Positions 50,060 through 58,800 of a stretch of DNA of 64,000 nucleotides are shown in pieces; position 1 is the first letter of the stretch, and each line of letters opens with the position of its first letter. Position numbers and translations under genes: made by a program. The notes under the pieces are model-generated. The model saw only the letters and a program-made list of their open reading frames with translations, was not told the DNA's origin and made no database searches. Origin of the DNA: Fistularia commersonii (Eukaryota > Chordata > Actinopteri > Syngnathiformes > Fistulariidae); contig JBBMNZ010000027.1 of assembly GCA_037954325.1 (NCBI GenBank), positions 8,458,501 to 8,522,500 on the forward strand. The letters run 5' to 3'.

Positions 50060-51180
50060 TTAGATGGCAGCCCATTCAACGCTCATATGGGCAGTGACAG
50101 TGACACCTGGGAAGGCCTGATCTGAACTCCAGCGGTGGTCTGTTCTTAGACTTCTGTGCTCGTCATGGACTGTCCATTAGAAACACCATGTTCAGACAAA
50201 AAGGTGTGCACATGTGCACCTGGCCCCAGCACACCTTACACCGCAGTTCAGTGATCGACTTTGTGCTCGTATCATCAGACTTGAGGCCGCATGTTCTGGA
50301 CACTCGGGGCAAAGAGAAACATCGAAATGTCAACCGATCACCACCTAGTCATGAGGTTGCCAGTCTGATCTGGCATAACCAAATGCATTGTGAGGGTATG
50401 TTGGGAATGTCTGGCAGAATCCCCAGCCAGAGAGAATATTTTAACTCTACACTTCAACCATGTCCTGGGAGAGGAAGGGGACGTTGAGCCTATGTGGGCC
50501 ATGTTCCGTGCCACCATTGTTGAGGTTGAAGACCAGAGGTGTGGCTGTAAGGTGCTTGGTGACTGTCAGGGCAGTAACCCCAAACCTGTTTGTGGTGGTG
50601 AAGGATGCATTGTGTGGAATGCGGTGGCAGTGCCGCTGTATTGGCAGACTGGAGTGGTGGAAAAGTCTACTCAGGGGTGCAAGAGAGGAGGGTCCAACGG
50701 GTCATTGAACCTCGGATCCAGGAAGACCAATGCTGTTGTCATCCTGGCTGTGGAACAGTGGACCATCTTCCCACCCTCAGCAGGGTCCTTGAGGGAGCAT
50801 GGGAGTTTGCCCAACCAGTCAACATGTGTTTTGGTGACTGGAGAAGGCAATCAACCTGTTGGGGGTGCTCCAGGACTATGGGGTACCGAACCCTGTAATA
50901 CGGGCTGTTTGGTCCTTGCATGATCAGTGGCAGAGCATGGTCAGAATGGCTGGTTGTAAGTCAGACTCATATCGGGTGATGGTTGGACACCACCAGGGCT
51001 ATCCTTTGTCATAATTCTGTTCATAACCTTAATGGACAAAATTTCAAGGCAGAGCCAGGGTGTTGAGGAGATCCTGTTGATCCGGTGACCACAGGATCTG
51101 CTTTTTGTGGATGATGGTGCAGTTGGCTTTATCGGACCGTGATCTCCAGCTCTTTTTAAACTATTAAAGAAGCAAGACAC
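50060..51180 (+). mobile_element. Rex3-type LINE: endonuclease end and reverse transcriptase, decayed
   Basis: This is the largest LINE fragment. At 50066-50190 and 50188-50330 it reads GSDSDTWEGLI, TMFRQKGVHMCTWPQ, SSVIDFVLVSSDLRPHVLD and a degenerate TDHH segment: the end of an apurinic-type endonuclease domain. It then reads MRVCWECLAESPARE and GDVEPMWAMFRATIVE (50390-50520). Near 50632 there is an internal deletion that joins the linker directly to WQTGVV of the reverse transcriptase (50641-50660, matching the conserved Rex3 TGGCAGAC-GG-GTGGTGG site). RT continues with VYSGVQERRV, IEPRIQEDQC, LSRVLEGAWEFAQPVNMCF (50660-50840), then MDKISRQSQGVEE (51031) and the catalytic FVDD (51104-51115). 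Several frameshifts and stops kill it; it ends about 51180. Confidence 0.92.
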
Positions 51181-51997
51181 AGTGTGCTGTGAATATATCC
51201 TTGTTGGGCATATAATTTGCTTCATGAAAGGATCAGAACATATATAGAATTGTCATATATATATAAAACTGAATATTTTTCCCTAGTTTATTGTAGCGAT
51301 AGCTGAATATACTTATGAGAAGCTTGAGGAGGATTGCATTTAGGATCCTCATCTGTTTTGAGAATGTTAATATCTGATACACACCGGTGTCCTTTTCTCA
51401 CTCCTTCAGATCACCTGGGTCTTGGTACATCTGCCTTTTAATTGCTTGTGTTTCAATCCCTGCAGTGAAATTCTGCACCTCATTAAAACCTTCTGCAAAA
51501 CCTGAATCATTTACTGAAGAACGGGCAATTAAAGGGGTATTGGCATGGAGTAACTGTTGGCAGAGTTATTGATTGGCCGACTGTTGTTGGATACTTATCT
51601 GTCTCTTATCCATCCTCTTTTTTGGGGGTATTTACATGTGATGTCTCTCCAAGCTGTCATTTTTGGCACAAACTGGTAATCTGATAAATTAATTTGGTAT
51701 TGAGATGAGGAAGGTCATTTTCTCTGAATTCTGGTATACTCATTAACAATAATTAAATCAAAAAGACTGACTTGGGCAGAAACATTGATGAGATATGAAT
51801 TTCTATTAGAAATAAACACCAAAGTTCTATTGAAAATAGTTAACAATAAACAATATGATTTTAATGAATGTATAGGCAACAATGTATCGTCGTAACAACC
51901 TCATTTTACAGGTGTGTTTTCAATGGCTTATACTCACTGATTTCCTTCTTTAGAAATCCCAATCCTTGTAGAATGAAATGTAAGATCATTCAATATA
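51181..51997. other. Non-coding; nothing recognised
   Basis: AT-rich unique sequence. The frame 51387-51572 (61 codons) has no domain. Confidence 0.6.
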
Positions 51998-52364
51998 TAC
52001 ACTGCTTAAAAAAATAAAAGGAACACTAAAATAACACATCCTAGATCTGTATGAATTAAATATTCTCATTACATACTTTGTTCTTTACATAGTTGAATGT
52101 ACTGACAACAAAATCACACAATAATATTAATGGAAATCAAATGTATTATCCCATGGAGGTCTGAATTTGGAGTCAAAATTAAAGTGGGAAAACATACTAC
52201 AGGCTGATCCAACTTTGATGTAATGTTGTAATAATGTCCTTAAAACAAGTCAAAATGAATCAGTGTTGCTTCCTAAGTGGACAGTTTGATTTCACAGATG
52301 TGTGATTGACTTGGAGTTACATTGTTTTGTTTAAAGTGTTCCCATTATTTTTTCAAGCAGTATA
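51998..52364. mobile_element. Tc1/mariner-type internally deleted element with intact inverted repeats
   Basis: The left end CACTGCTTAAAAAAATAAA (52000) and the right end, read in reverse from 52362 as TACTGCTTGAAAAAATAATG, are inverted repeats. Both are flanked by TA, the typical Tc1/mariner target duplication (51998-51999 and 52363-52364). The body matches both ends of a family widespread in fishes, with CACATCCTAGATCTG and GAAATCAAATGTATTATCCCATGG on the left and TTGCTTCCTAAGTGGACAG on the right. The whole transposase gene is missing: the left arm jumps to the right arm near 52257-52262. It is a 363-bp non-autonomous derivative. Confidence 0.9.
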
Positions 52365-53149
52365 GTTTTACAAAACAGTAGGTTTATGAAACATAAACAG
52401 CCATTTTCTGTAAAGGCGAGTCATTTTCTATTGTTTTCCTTGGGCTGCGTAAGGCTCAGTCTTTAATTTGAGCTGAACAGTGGCAAAGATGATTAATGGA
52501 ATTCCTATGGACTCTGATCGGTTCTCACAGGTGATTTAAAGGTATAATAATCCTTTACGATATTGCTCTGTGGTTTCCAGGCCATTAAAATAATACCAAG
52601 AGTGTCTGTGGAACACAAACAGTTCATTTAAAACAGATTGCCGGCCCAGCACAGGACTGAGACTAAAACTCTGGGGAGCAGTTGTAAGGTGTCACCTCTC
52701 TGGCTGTTCAGATGGAAGAAAAATGGAAAAGATTTATTGGGGCTCATATCTCAAGATCTCTGCACAAGCCACATAAGCTTCCTATCCAACTGACTGATTA
52801 TTAAAAAACCACATGATTACTGTAGCTAGAAGATTAAAATGGGTGAATACATGGATCTTTAAATATGTATTACACTGTGCAGTTACTCTACAAATTAGAT
52901 GATAAATTGATGAAGTGAAAAGAAACTTTTAAAAACAGTCACATTTAACAGTCTCCTCTGTGGCGGAGGATGGCATCAGTATTTCTCAAGTACAAGTGAC
53001 TGATTCCCCTTTGTGCACTGTTTTTAAAAACCAAAGTAACAAAAAATCTGTTTTGGAGCAAATGCCTGTATAAATACTCTAATAATGTATTTTCTGTATA
53101 GCATTACTTATTCTGTAGTAAACCTGTCTTTAGTTTTTTCCACTTTTTT
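52365..53149. other. Non-coding; nothing definite
   Basis: Mixed unique sequence. The block 52500-52700 (GGTTCTCACAGGTGATTTAAAGG, CCGGCCCAGCACAGGACTG) looks less AT-rich and may be conserved. No open frame. Confidence 0.5.
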
Positions 53150-53666
53150 TACCGTAATTTCGGGATTATATTGCGCTACTTTTTCACATGACTTGAAGAC
53201 TGCATCTTAAGCAATGATGCGGCTTATTTATGGATTTTTTTTTTGTGCTTACGAATCTCATGCCGCCAAAACATTTAGCCTCATCACATTGGACCAATGG
53301 GGGTTTTCAATTACATCACATCATACAAGAAGATTTTAGTGCATAGGAGAAGGAAAAAGATAGGGATCAGCTTGAGCAGAATGATGAATGGACTTTTCCT
53401 TGTGCTATTTATTATTAATCTTTTTCATCAACCATGTTACACGCACTGTTTGGAAAAAAGCATTTCCAGCACGTATTTGTGGATGTTACCGGTATGTATC
53501 TAATTAAAAGTAAAAAGACACATGTTTCTGTGTATATATGTCATGCTACAACGTGGACACCTGCGTCTTATAGACAAGCGTAGCCTATATATGTTCATGT
53601 TGTCTATTTGTTTATTTTGAGCTTGGCTTATATTCTGGTGCGCTCAATAGTCCCGAAAATACGGTA
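53150..53666. mobile_element. DNA transposon relic with ACCGTA...TACGGT inverted ends
   Basis: The left end ACCGTAATTTCGGGATTATA (53151) and the right end, read in reverse from 53665 as ACCGTATTTTCGGGACTAT, are inverted repeats. Subterminal segments TGCGGCTTATTTATGG (53219) and CTGCGTCTTATAGACAAG (53562), GGCTTATATTCTGGTGCG (53625) match a family I recognise by its GCGGCTTAT-type internal repeats. The 69-codon frame at 53297-53503 has no domain. Length 516 bp suggests a non-autonomous element. I cannot assign the superfamily. Confidence 0.75.
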
Positions 53667-53865
53667 ATTAGCTTGTTAGTAGTGTTTTCACTTCATGTTG
53701 TCAGTACTAGGACTAATCAACTCAAGTCATCCATCATACTTGACTGCCAATCATATGATTTTGAGTTGGAGGAACACAGCTTGAGAAGAAAATTAAATGA
53801 GGTGAAGGGTTAGTAATATGCAAATATTTACTGATATGCCTATAACATGCCTAAAATACTGCATG
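53667..53865. other. Non-coding; nothing recognised
   Basis: Short AT-rich unique sequence between two transposon relics. Confidence 0.6.
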
Positions 53866-53910
53866 CACGATTATTAGGCAAGTTGTATTTTTGAAGATTA
53901 ATTTTGTAAG
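53866..53910. mobile_element. Fragment of a fish DNA-transposon end
   Basis: ATTATTAGGCAAGTTGTATT (53870-53889) followed by TTTGAAGATTAATTTTGT matches the end of a widespread fish element that I recall as beginning with ATTATTAGGCAAGTTG. Only about 45 bp are recognisable, so it is an end remnant. Confidence 0.5.
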
Positions 53911-54404
53911 AGAAATTACAAAGTTAGTTTGTTGGTAAACATCATAGTGCAACACCTGTCAGATTTTTTTAAATCCCTTTGGAAAAATATAATCAGCACA
54001 TTAAAAAACTGCTGGCTGTATCTGGTAATACAACATGTCAGCAGCTCAATCTTTAAATCATATAGAGCAACGGATTGAAAACTAATTTCATTTTGAGTCT
54101 GGGGTTTCTGTTGGGTGGATGGTTTGATAATTTGACATTATTTTGTGTGGTAGCTGCTGTATTAATGAAGTGGAGCTTAAGGGGAGTGCTCAATGCTTGG
54201 CCATGCAATGACTACTTGGAGACATGGCATAAATTATATAATATAATCTGTTTCCATCCATCACTGCCAACTGGGAATGTGTGAGGTGCCAGGTCTAAAT
54301 GCAGCTGCCGAGATGCTGATGTGACTTGTGATGAATATGCGGTATGGAAAGAAAATCATATTTTCCACTTTAAGGAAAGTCTACTGCATTTCTCTCTTTG
54401 GTCA
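53911..54404. other. Non-coding; nothing recognised
   Basis: AT-rich sequence; the frames 54075-54284 and 54321-54521 have no domain. The second runs into the LINE leader at 54405. Confidence 0.6.
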
Positions 54405-55023
54405 CAGGCCGGGCAGTTGTGCGGGCACACCTTCCCTGAGGTGCAGGCTAATCGGAGAGATGGCGTCCTATTAGGCCCACCCTCCATCTCTCCGGCACGG
54501 AGTACGGGTTATGTCGCCTGACAGCACAATGTCCGTGGAGGGTTTACTGCTTGCAGTCAGCAAGCAGATAGTACACGAGAATCTGATGTGTGCGTCCAGA
54601 ATGAACCGAGTGGTGGTTGCCTTCCTGAAGTCCGAAGCGCTTGTCCGTCATCTGATTGCTAGCGGCGTGGTCATCGGCGATACCTCTGTGCAGGTGTCTC
54701 CCCTGTCCGCACCCTCAACGCAGATCACCATCTCTGGTATGCCGCTGTTCATTCCAAACGGTTTGTTGGAAAATGAACTAGGAAGGTTTGGAAAGTTCGC
54801 AATTGGCTTTAAAACTGTGAGCGTGGGGCGCAAGGGGGCGGCAGGTGCCGATGAGCCGTCGCCTGCTGTGGCTGCATCCGCCAGGGCTTTGGGTCAAATG
54901 TGCCCGGCTCCTTTGCCTGTCAATGACAACTCAGTGCGGAGAGGGCACCTACTGCGGCACCCTCTTCTCATCGCAGAGGGAGCCACAGCTGGGACCTCCG
55001 TGGTGACAGCTGGGACAGGTTAG
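54405..55023 (+). pseudogene. Tx1-clade LINE ORF1 (nucleic-acid-binding) N-terminal part, truncated
   Basis: The frame 54511-55023 (170 codons) starts at an ATG and is open throughout. Residues 8-30 (VEGLLLAVSKQIVHENLMC) and 31-60 (SRMNRVVVAFLKSEALVRHL) and 70-108 (LSAPSTQITISGMP then LFIPNGLLENELGRFGKF) match ORF1 of Tx1-like LINEs in fish; the last part is the RRM-like fold that binds RNA in the retrotransposon particle. After residue 110 it jumps out of the family: the rest of the RRM-like region and the expected CCHC zinc knuckle are missing, replaced by an Ala/Pro-rich tail. The upstream 54405-54510 is its GC-rich leader. CpG density is high compared with the flanks. A genuine copy would be much longer, so it is a defective ORF1. 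Confidence 0.82.
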
Positions 55024-55093
55024 CTCCCCAGCTTTTCGGGTCACGCACATGATGACACCATTGCAGATACAGGTGAGACAGTAAGCCAGCTGG

Positions 55094-55387
55094 GTGAGGG
55101 CGAAGAAAATGGAATGTGAGACGGAGTCACACACTGTTTCAGTTAGCAGCAGCAATAAGGCACAGAAAGATCTTTATGTCTTAGAGGACATTAATGACTT
55201 CTTAAAGGATATCTTCTATAAGAGGGTTGATATCTCAGATTACTTTAGTGACACTGATAAGTTTACTAAATTGATCAGCACCATCAACAAAATGCAAGTA
55301 CTGCACCATTTGAATGAGAGGAAACGGTACCGCCTGCAGAAACAGGTCACACTTCTGAGGAAGAAGACTACAAGGAAAAGAAAGTAG
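55094..55387 (+). pseudogene. Tx1-clade LINE ORF1, C-terminal part
   Basis: The 97-codon frame reads YVLEDINDFLKDIFYKRVDI, then DYFSDTDKFTKLIS, then NERKRYRLQKQVTLLRKKT. This matches the C-terminal domain of the same ORF1 family: an EINDFL motif, an F-PD-KF motif and a basic tail. It lies 70 bp behind the N-terminal part, so the two are remnants of one ORF1 separated by a deletion and frameshift. It is AT-richer than the N-terminal part, which is notable. No function is expected. Confidence 0.75.
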
Positions 55388-55433
55388 AAGTACCCATGTA
55401 TCACATGTATCAAGTAGAAGTACCCATGTATCA
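55382..55433. repeat. Direct 30-bp tandem duplication
   Basis: AAGTAGAAGTACCCATGTAT at 55382 recurs at 55412, a period of 30 bp. It begins at the stop codon of the ORF1 remnant and marks the junction to the next, unrelated LINE fragment, so it may reflect the join. Confidence 0.85.
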
Positions 55434-55499
55434 TGCTTGCTCTTTCAATCACCCTGCTGAATTTTGTGTTCAGTTTCTGGACACACTGCAAAGATGTCG

Positions 55500-55892
55500 T
55501 GGTGAGCAGGAATGTCCCAGCTGTTCCAGCAGGCTGCAAATGGAGATCAGCACCAGCAGTTGAGGAGGCAGTAACAGCCCTCAAGCTAGTGGACATTGTG
55601 GGACATGCTCAGCATGGAAGAGGAAGCCTGGGACTAACTGCTCAGCGCCCAACTTGGAGCAAAGCCTCAGCTGCTGAAAGGAGGATGATAGTGGGCCAAG
55701 GTAGTTTTACTTGAGAAGCAGGGACAGTGGAGCAGGTGGGACAGCATGGAGAAAAGGAAGTTGAGCTGGAAAGACCTGTGGAGCATGGAATCTAAGCAGC
55801 TCACTTTTATTATCAGAGCGACATATGATGTTTTTCCACCACCTCTGAATCTTCAGCAGCGGCGAGGGGAAGATCCTAGCTGTGCACTCTAG
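55500..55892 (+). pseudogene. LINE reverse-transcriptase C-terminal fragment
   Basis: The frame at 55433-55714 carries AVEEAVTALKLVDIVGHAQ then RGSLGL and PTWSKASAAERR, and the frame at 55722-55892 carries WSRWDSMEKRKLSWKDLWSM, then TFIIRATYDVFPPPLNLQ and GEDPSCAL before a stop. This is the zinc-finger-preceding C-terminal region of a fish non-LTR ORF2 (the RATYDV-P-P-NL motif followed by a Cys cluster). The two frames differ in phase, so a frameshift lies between them, and the Cys/His cluster itself is cut off. Confidence 0.75.
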
Positions 55893-56270
55893 GGGTGTAC
55901 CAAGGGACTGACAACTTTGGGGGAAATAACTGGGAAGGAGTGAAAGAAAAGGTTGGTGCACAGCTGGGAAAGTGGAGGTGGCTACTACCACAGCTGTCCC
56001 ATAGGGGAAGGGTGCTATTTGTCAATAACCTGATTGCCTCAATACATTGGCTCAAGCTCTTTGCACTAGTGCCACCAAGGGGCTGGTTAGAGGAGATGCA
56101 GAGGCTCATCCTGGACTTTTGCTGATCTGGAAAATGCTGGATCTGAGATGCAGTCCGGTCACTGAGGGAGGCCAAGGAATCACTCACATTTCTCACAAGG
56201 TATCAGCTTTCAGATTGCACATAGAGAGGAGGATCCTGTATGAGTGAGGACTCAGCTGGCTCGTCACTGC
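55893..56270 (+). pseudogene. Tx1-clade LINE ORF2, RT/C-terminal fragment
   Basis: The frame 55895-56125 reads MYQGTDNFGGNNWEGVKEKV, then LGKWRWLLPQLSHRGRVLF and NNLIASIHWLKLF and PPRGWLEEMQRLILDFC. This matches the segment after the reverse transcriptase in Tx1-like ORF2 (LSKWKWLLPQLSYRGRVL-type block). Frame-shifted, it continues with EGGQGITHISHKVSAFRLH and ERRILYE (56166-56247). The preceding fragment (55500-55892) belongs to a different part or family of LINE, so the junction at about 55893 is a rearrangement. The minus-strand frame across it is a shadow. Confidence 0.82.
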
Positions 56271-56507
56271 GAAGCTACTCTTGCTTGGGTTGGGTGGTTG
56301 GGGTTGGACTGACAGCTCTTTTTGATACAGAGGCTGATGATCGTCTGATCATTAACAATATCCTGAGGTCCCTGTCCCTGCATGCCTAGGTCTCAGCCTC
56401 GGCAGGGCAGGTCTCACAAAACTGGGTCACCTCTTGCAAACCCCCTCGTCCCAGATCACACCAAAGGACTCTGGACGTGCCACCTCTCCCAGGCTGGTCA
56501 CCAAGGA
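56271..56507. other. Likely tail of the LINE block; nothing specific
   Basis: GC-rich sequence continuing from the Tx1 ORF2 fragment, possibly its last coding part, but I cannot align it reliably. Confidence 0.4.
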
Positions 56508-56830
56508 AATCTGTTACCATAGTGGAAAGTTACCCTATGTTCCTGTCCTTCCTCTTCTCTCCCTGCTTCCGAACACGCATTCCTCCTCTCCTTCCTTGAC
56601 CAACAGTTGCCCAATTTCCACCAGTACCTTGTAGGTCATTGGTACCAATGGCGGTCATTGTTAATCCGGCCCTGGACCAATCCGGTATGAGACTGTTAGG
56701 TTTGATTGGCGTTTTTGGTTTCGGCAAAGGTTTTATGCCAGAAGCCCTTCCTGACACAACCCTCTGCATTTATCCGGGATTGGGACAGACTCAGAGTGAC
56801 ACTGGCCTTTGGCGCCCTTAGGCTGCATTA
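56508..56830 (+). mobile_element. Dispersed teleost repeat, family D2, copy 2
   Basis: Same landmark order as the copy at 10236-10555: a decayed CTGTTACCATAGTGGAAAGT start, TACCAATGGCGGTCATTG (56643), TTTTATGCCAGAAGCCCTTCC (56731), TGACACAACCCTCTGCATTTATCCGGGATTGGGACAGAC (56752), and the shared end GCTGCATTA (56822-56830). The 3' half is closer to the fish consensus I recall than copy 1. Short open frames over it are artefacts. It follows directly on the LINE block. Confidence 0.85.
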
Positions 56831-58539
56831 TTTTGCAGGACTTCTATACCTGAAAAATACAGTTCTGCAGTTCAACAATCCAAGCTTATGTGTTAATTCT
56901 TCAGCACATCAGCCATTATTGCTCCCTCATTTCTTAGCAAGAGCCATTAAAATCTGACACATAGTCTCTCTCTATGACCTTTGCCTTTTTGTGCTATGTG
57001 GGAAGGATACCAAAAGCAAAACACATCCCTCTGCAATGGAGTGGTGTAAAGGAGCAAGTCAACAGGTCTCTTGCTTTTGCTGGCAGGCACTTAAAACACT
57101 AGACACAGCTCTCAGAATACAAACGTAGAGAAAATAGCTCAGCCAAAGCCACTCTGCTAAGTCATCCTCAGGCTGGAAATCCTGCTTGAAAATATGGTGA
57201 AACACAAACAGACATACACACAACCATACAGTCCTTATTGCATCACTGCAGAGAAGATTACTTTTATAATACCTCCATTCATTTATTGGAAATCTATCCT
57301 AACCTTTGACTCTGTTGCCCATTCCAAGGCTTTACTTTAGGTTCTGTCTTTCCTCTTAAATTAGAGGATTTATGTTGTGAACTTGATAGTAGCCTTCCAA
57401 AGAAGGTGGCGGTTCAGGAAGTGTGTCCTGGAAAGGCTAAATTGAAAAATAATTCAAGTTACTGGTACAGTAAGGGAGGGAAATGCTTCTTTTTTTAGTG
57501 TATTTATTTCCATTGGACATCATCATTCGTATATTGGGTGATGACACCCTGCTTCACATTTTGCTGTTCGCCTTTGCCACTCCCCGTCTTGAAGATCCGG
57601 GGAAATGAATCTGAGTCGCCCACAGCTGTCCCTGTTTCCCTATAACTTAGACTACTGTTGTTGCTTGACAGATGTTTCCCTGCAATAACACACTGCACTG
57701 AACACATAACCAAACAGTTTTCCATAGATGCATCAAGTATGTGCACTGTCCTTAGTCTCATTTGGTTAATAAATGAGATAATCAGTGCTTCACACTAGGT
57801 ACTGAATGGGGGATATGGGTATGAATCATACAGTCATACTATGTTGACTAATCCTAAACAAATATAAAAACACTGAATTCCTGAAAGAAAAATATAATAA
57901 GAATGGTATATTTGGCTACTGTAGCCGGTCTGGGCCAGCACCATGTGGACTGAAATGACAGTCTGAGGTACTGCAGCACACTATACAAAAATGAAGAAGA
58001 AGGTTGACCCATAAAAGAAGTTCAAATAGGAACATGGCAGGGATAGGCAGCGCTATACGCCATAACATATGAGGGAGAGGATCCAAAACAATTCACCCAG
58101 TATCAATCACTGATGGCTGTATCAACAAATCAGTACTAAATGAGTCACAGAGAAAAAGAAACATCCGGGAGGTAAATTTAATAAGAGCAAAGCGGAAACC
58201 AACAGGCTGGAGTTCAAATGTCATCCACCATCATCCCTCTGTGTAGAGCGCATGGTCTGCTGCTCCACACCTGTCATCAGGTATAAAGCTGCTTGATGCT
58301 CTCAGTGGTATTTATGCTAAAATAGGGACATATTTGTCTTTAAAAAAAAGCTGTGAAAATTATATAGAAGTGTTGCAGTATTTGGTGTGCTAATGTTGCA
58401 TTGAAGCTGGGTTAAAAAAGGAAATGCCTCAAAAGTTACAGACATGTGATTGTACTGCAATATGATTGACCTCTCACTGGTTGGCTTTAAATGTTTTAAA
58501 ATTCCAATCAGTGATTGAAAAAAAAGATTGTAAAAAAAA
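56831..58539. other. Non-coding; nothing recognised
   Basis: Mixed unique sequence. The minus frame 57504-57761 (85 codons) has no domain or splice context. No RNA gene was recognised. Confidence 0.6.
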
Positions 58540-58800
58540 AAATTAGATGTAATTAACCATTAGCAAAGCAACCGCCTTGATGTTTGAATTGAGTGCAATC
58601 TCGTTTAAACATTCGAATCTGCGAAATTAGGTCCATCTCAAATGCCAGCTGAATTAATTCCCCTTGAATTGATCAGGCACGCTATTGATTATTTATGTCC
58701 CCTCATCTGATAGAAATGATTTGTTAATTTGCATGCTGAGGAATCTTAATGAATTGGTTTGTGATTTTCCACCTTTGTGTCTACATATGTGGGAATTAAG
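58540..58800. promoter_or_regulatory. Candidate conserved non-coding element with octamer and homeodomain sites
   Basis: ATTTGCAT at 58727-58734 is a perfect POU octamer; read in reverse it is ATGCAAAT joined to TAAC. Nearby are several TAAT or ATTA cores (58553, 58652, 58707, 58725) and a TGATTATTTATG segment (58686) with a FOX/HOX-like core. The block is unique and all frames are closed. The chance of one octamer in 64 kb of AT-rich DNA is substantial, so the case rests on clustering. Confidence 0.35.
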
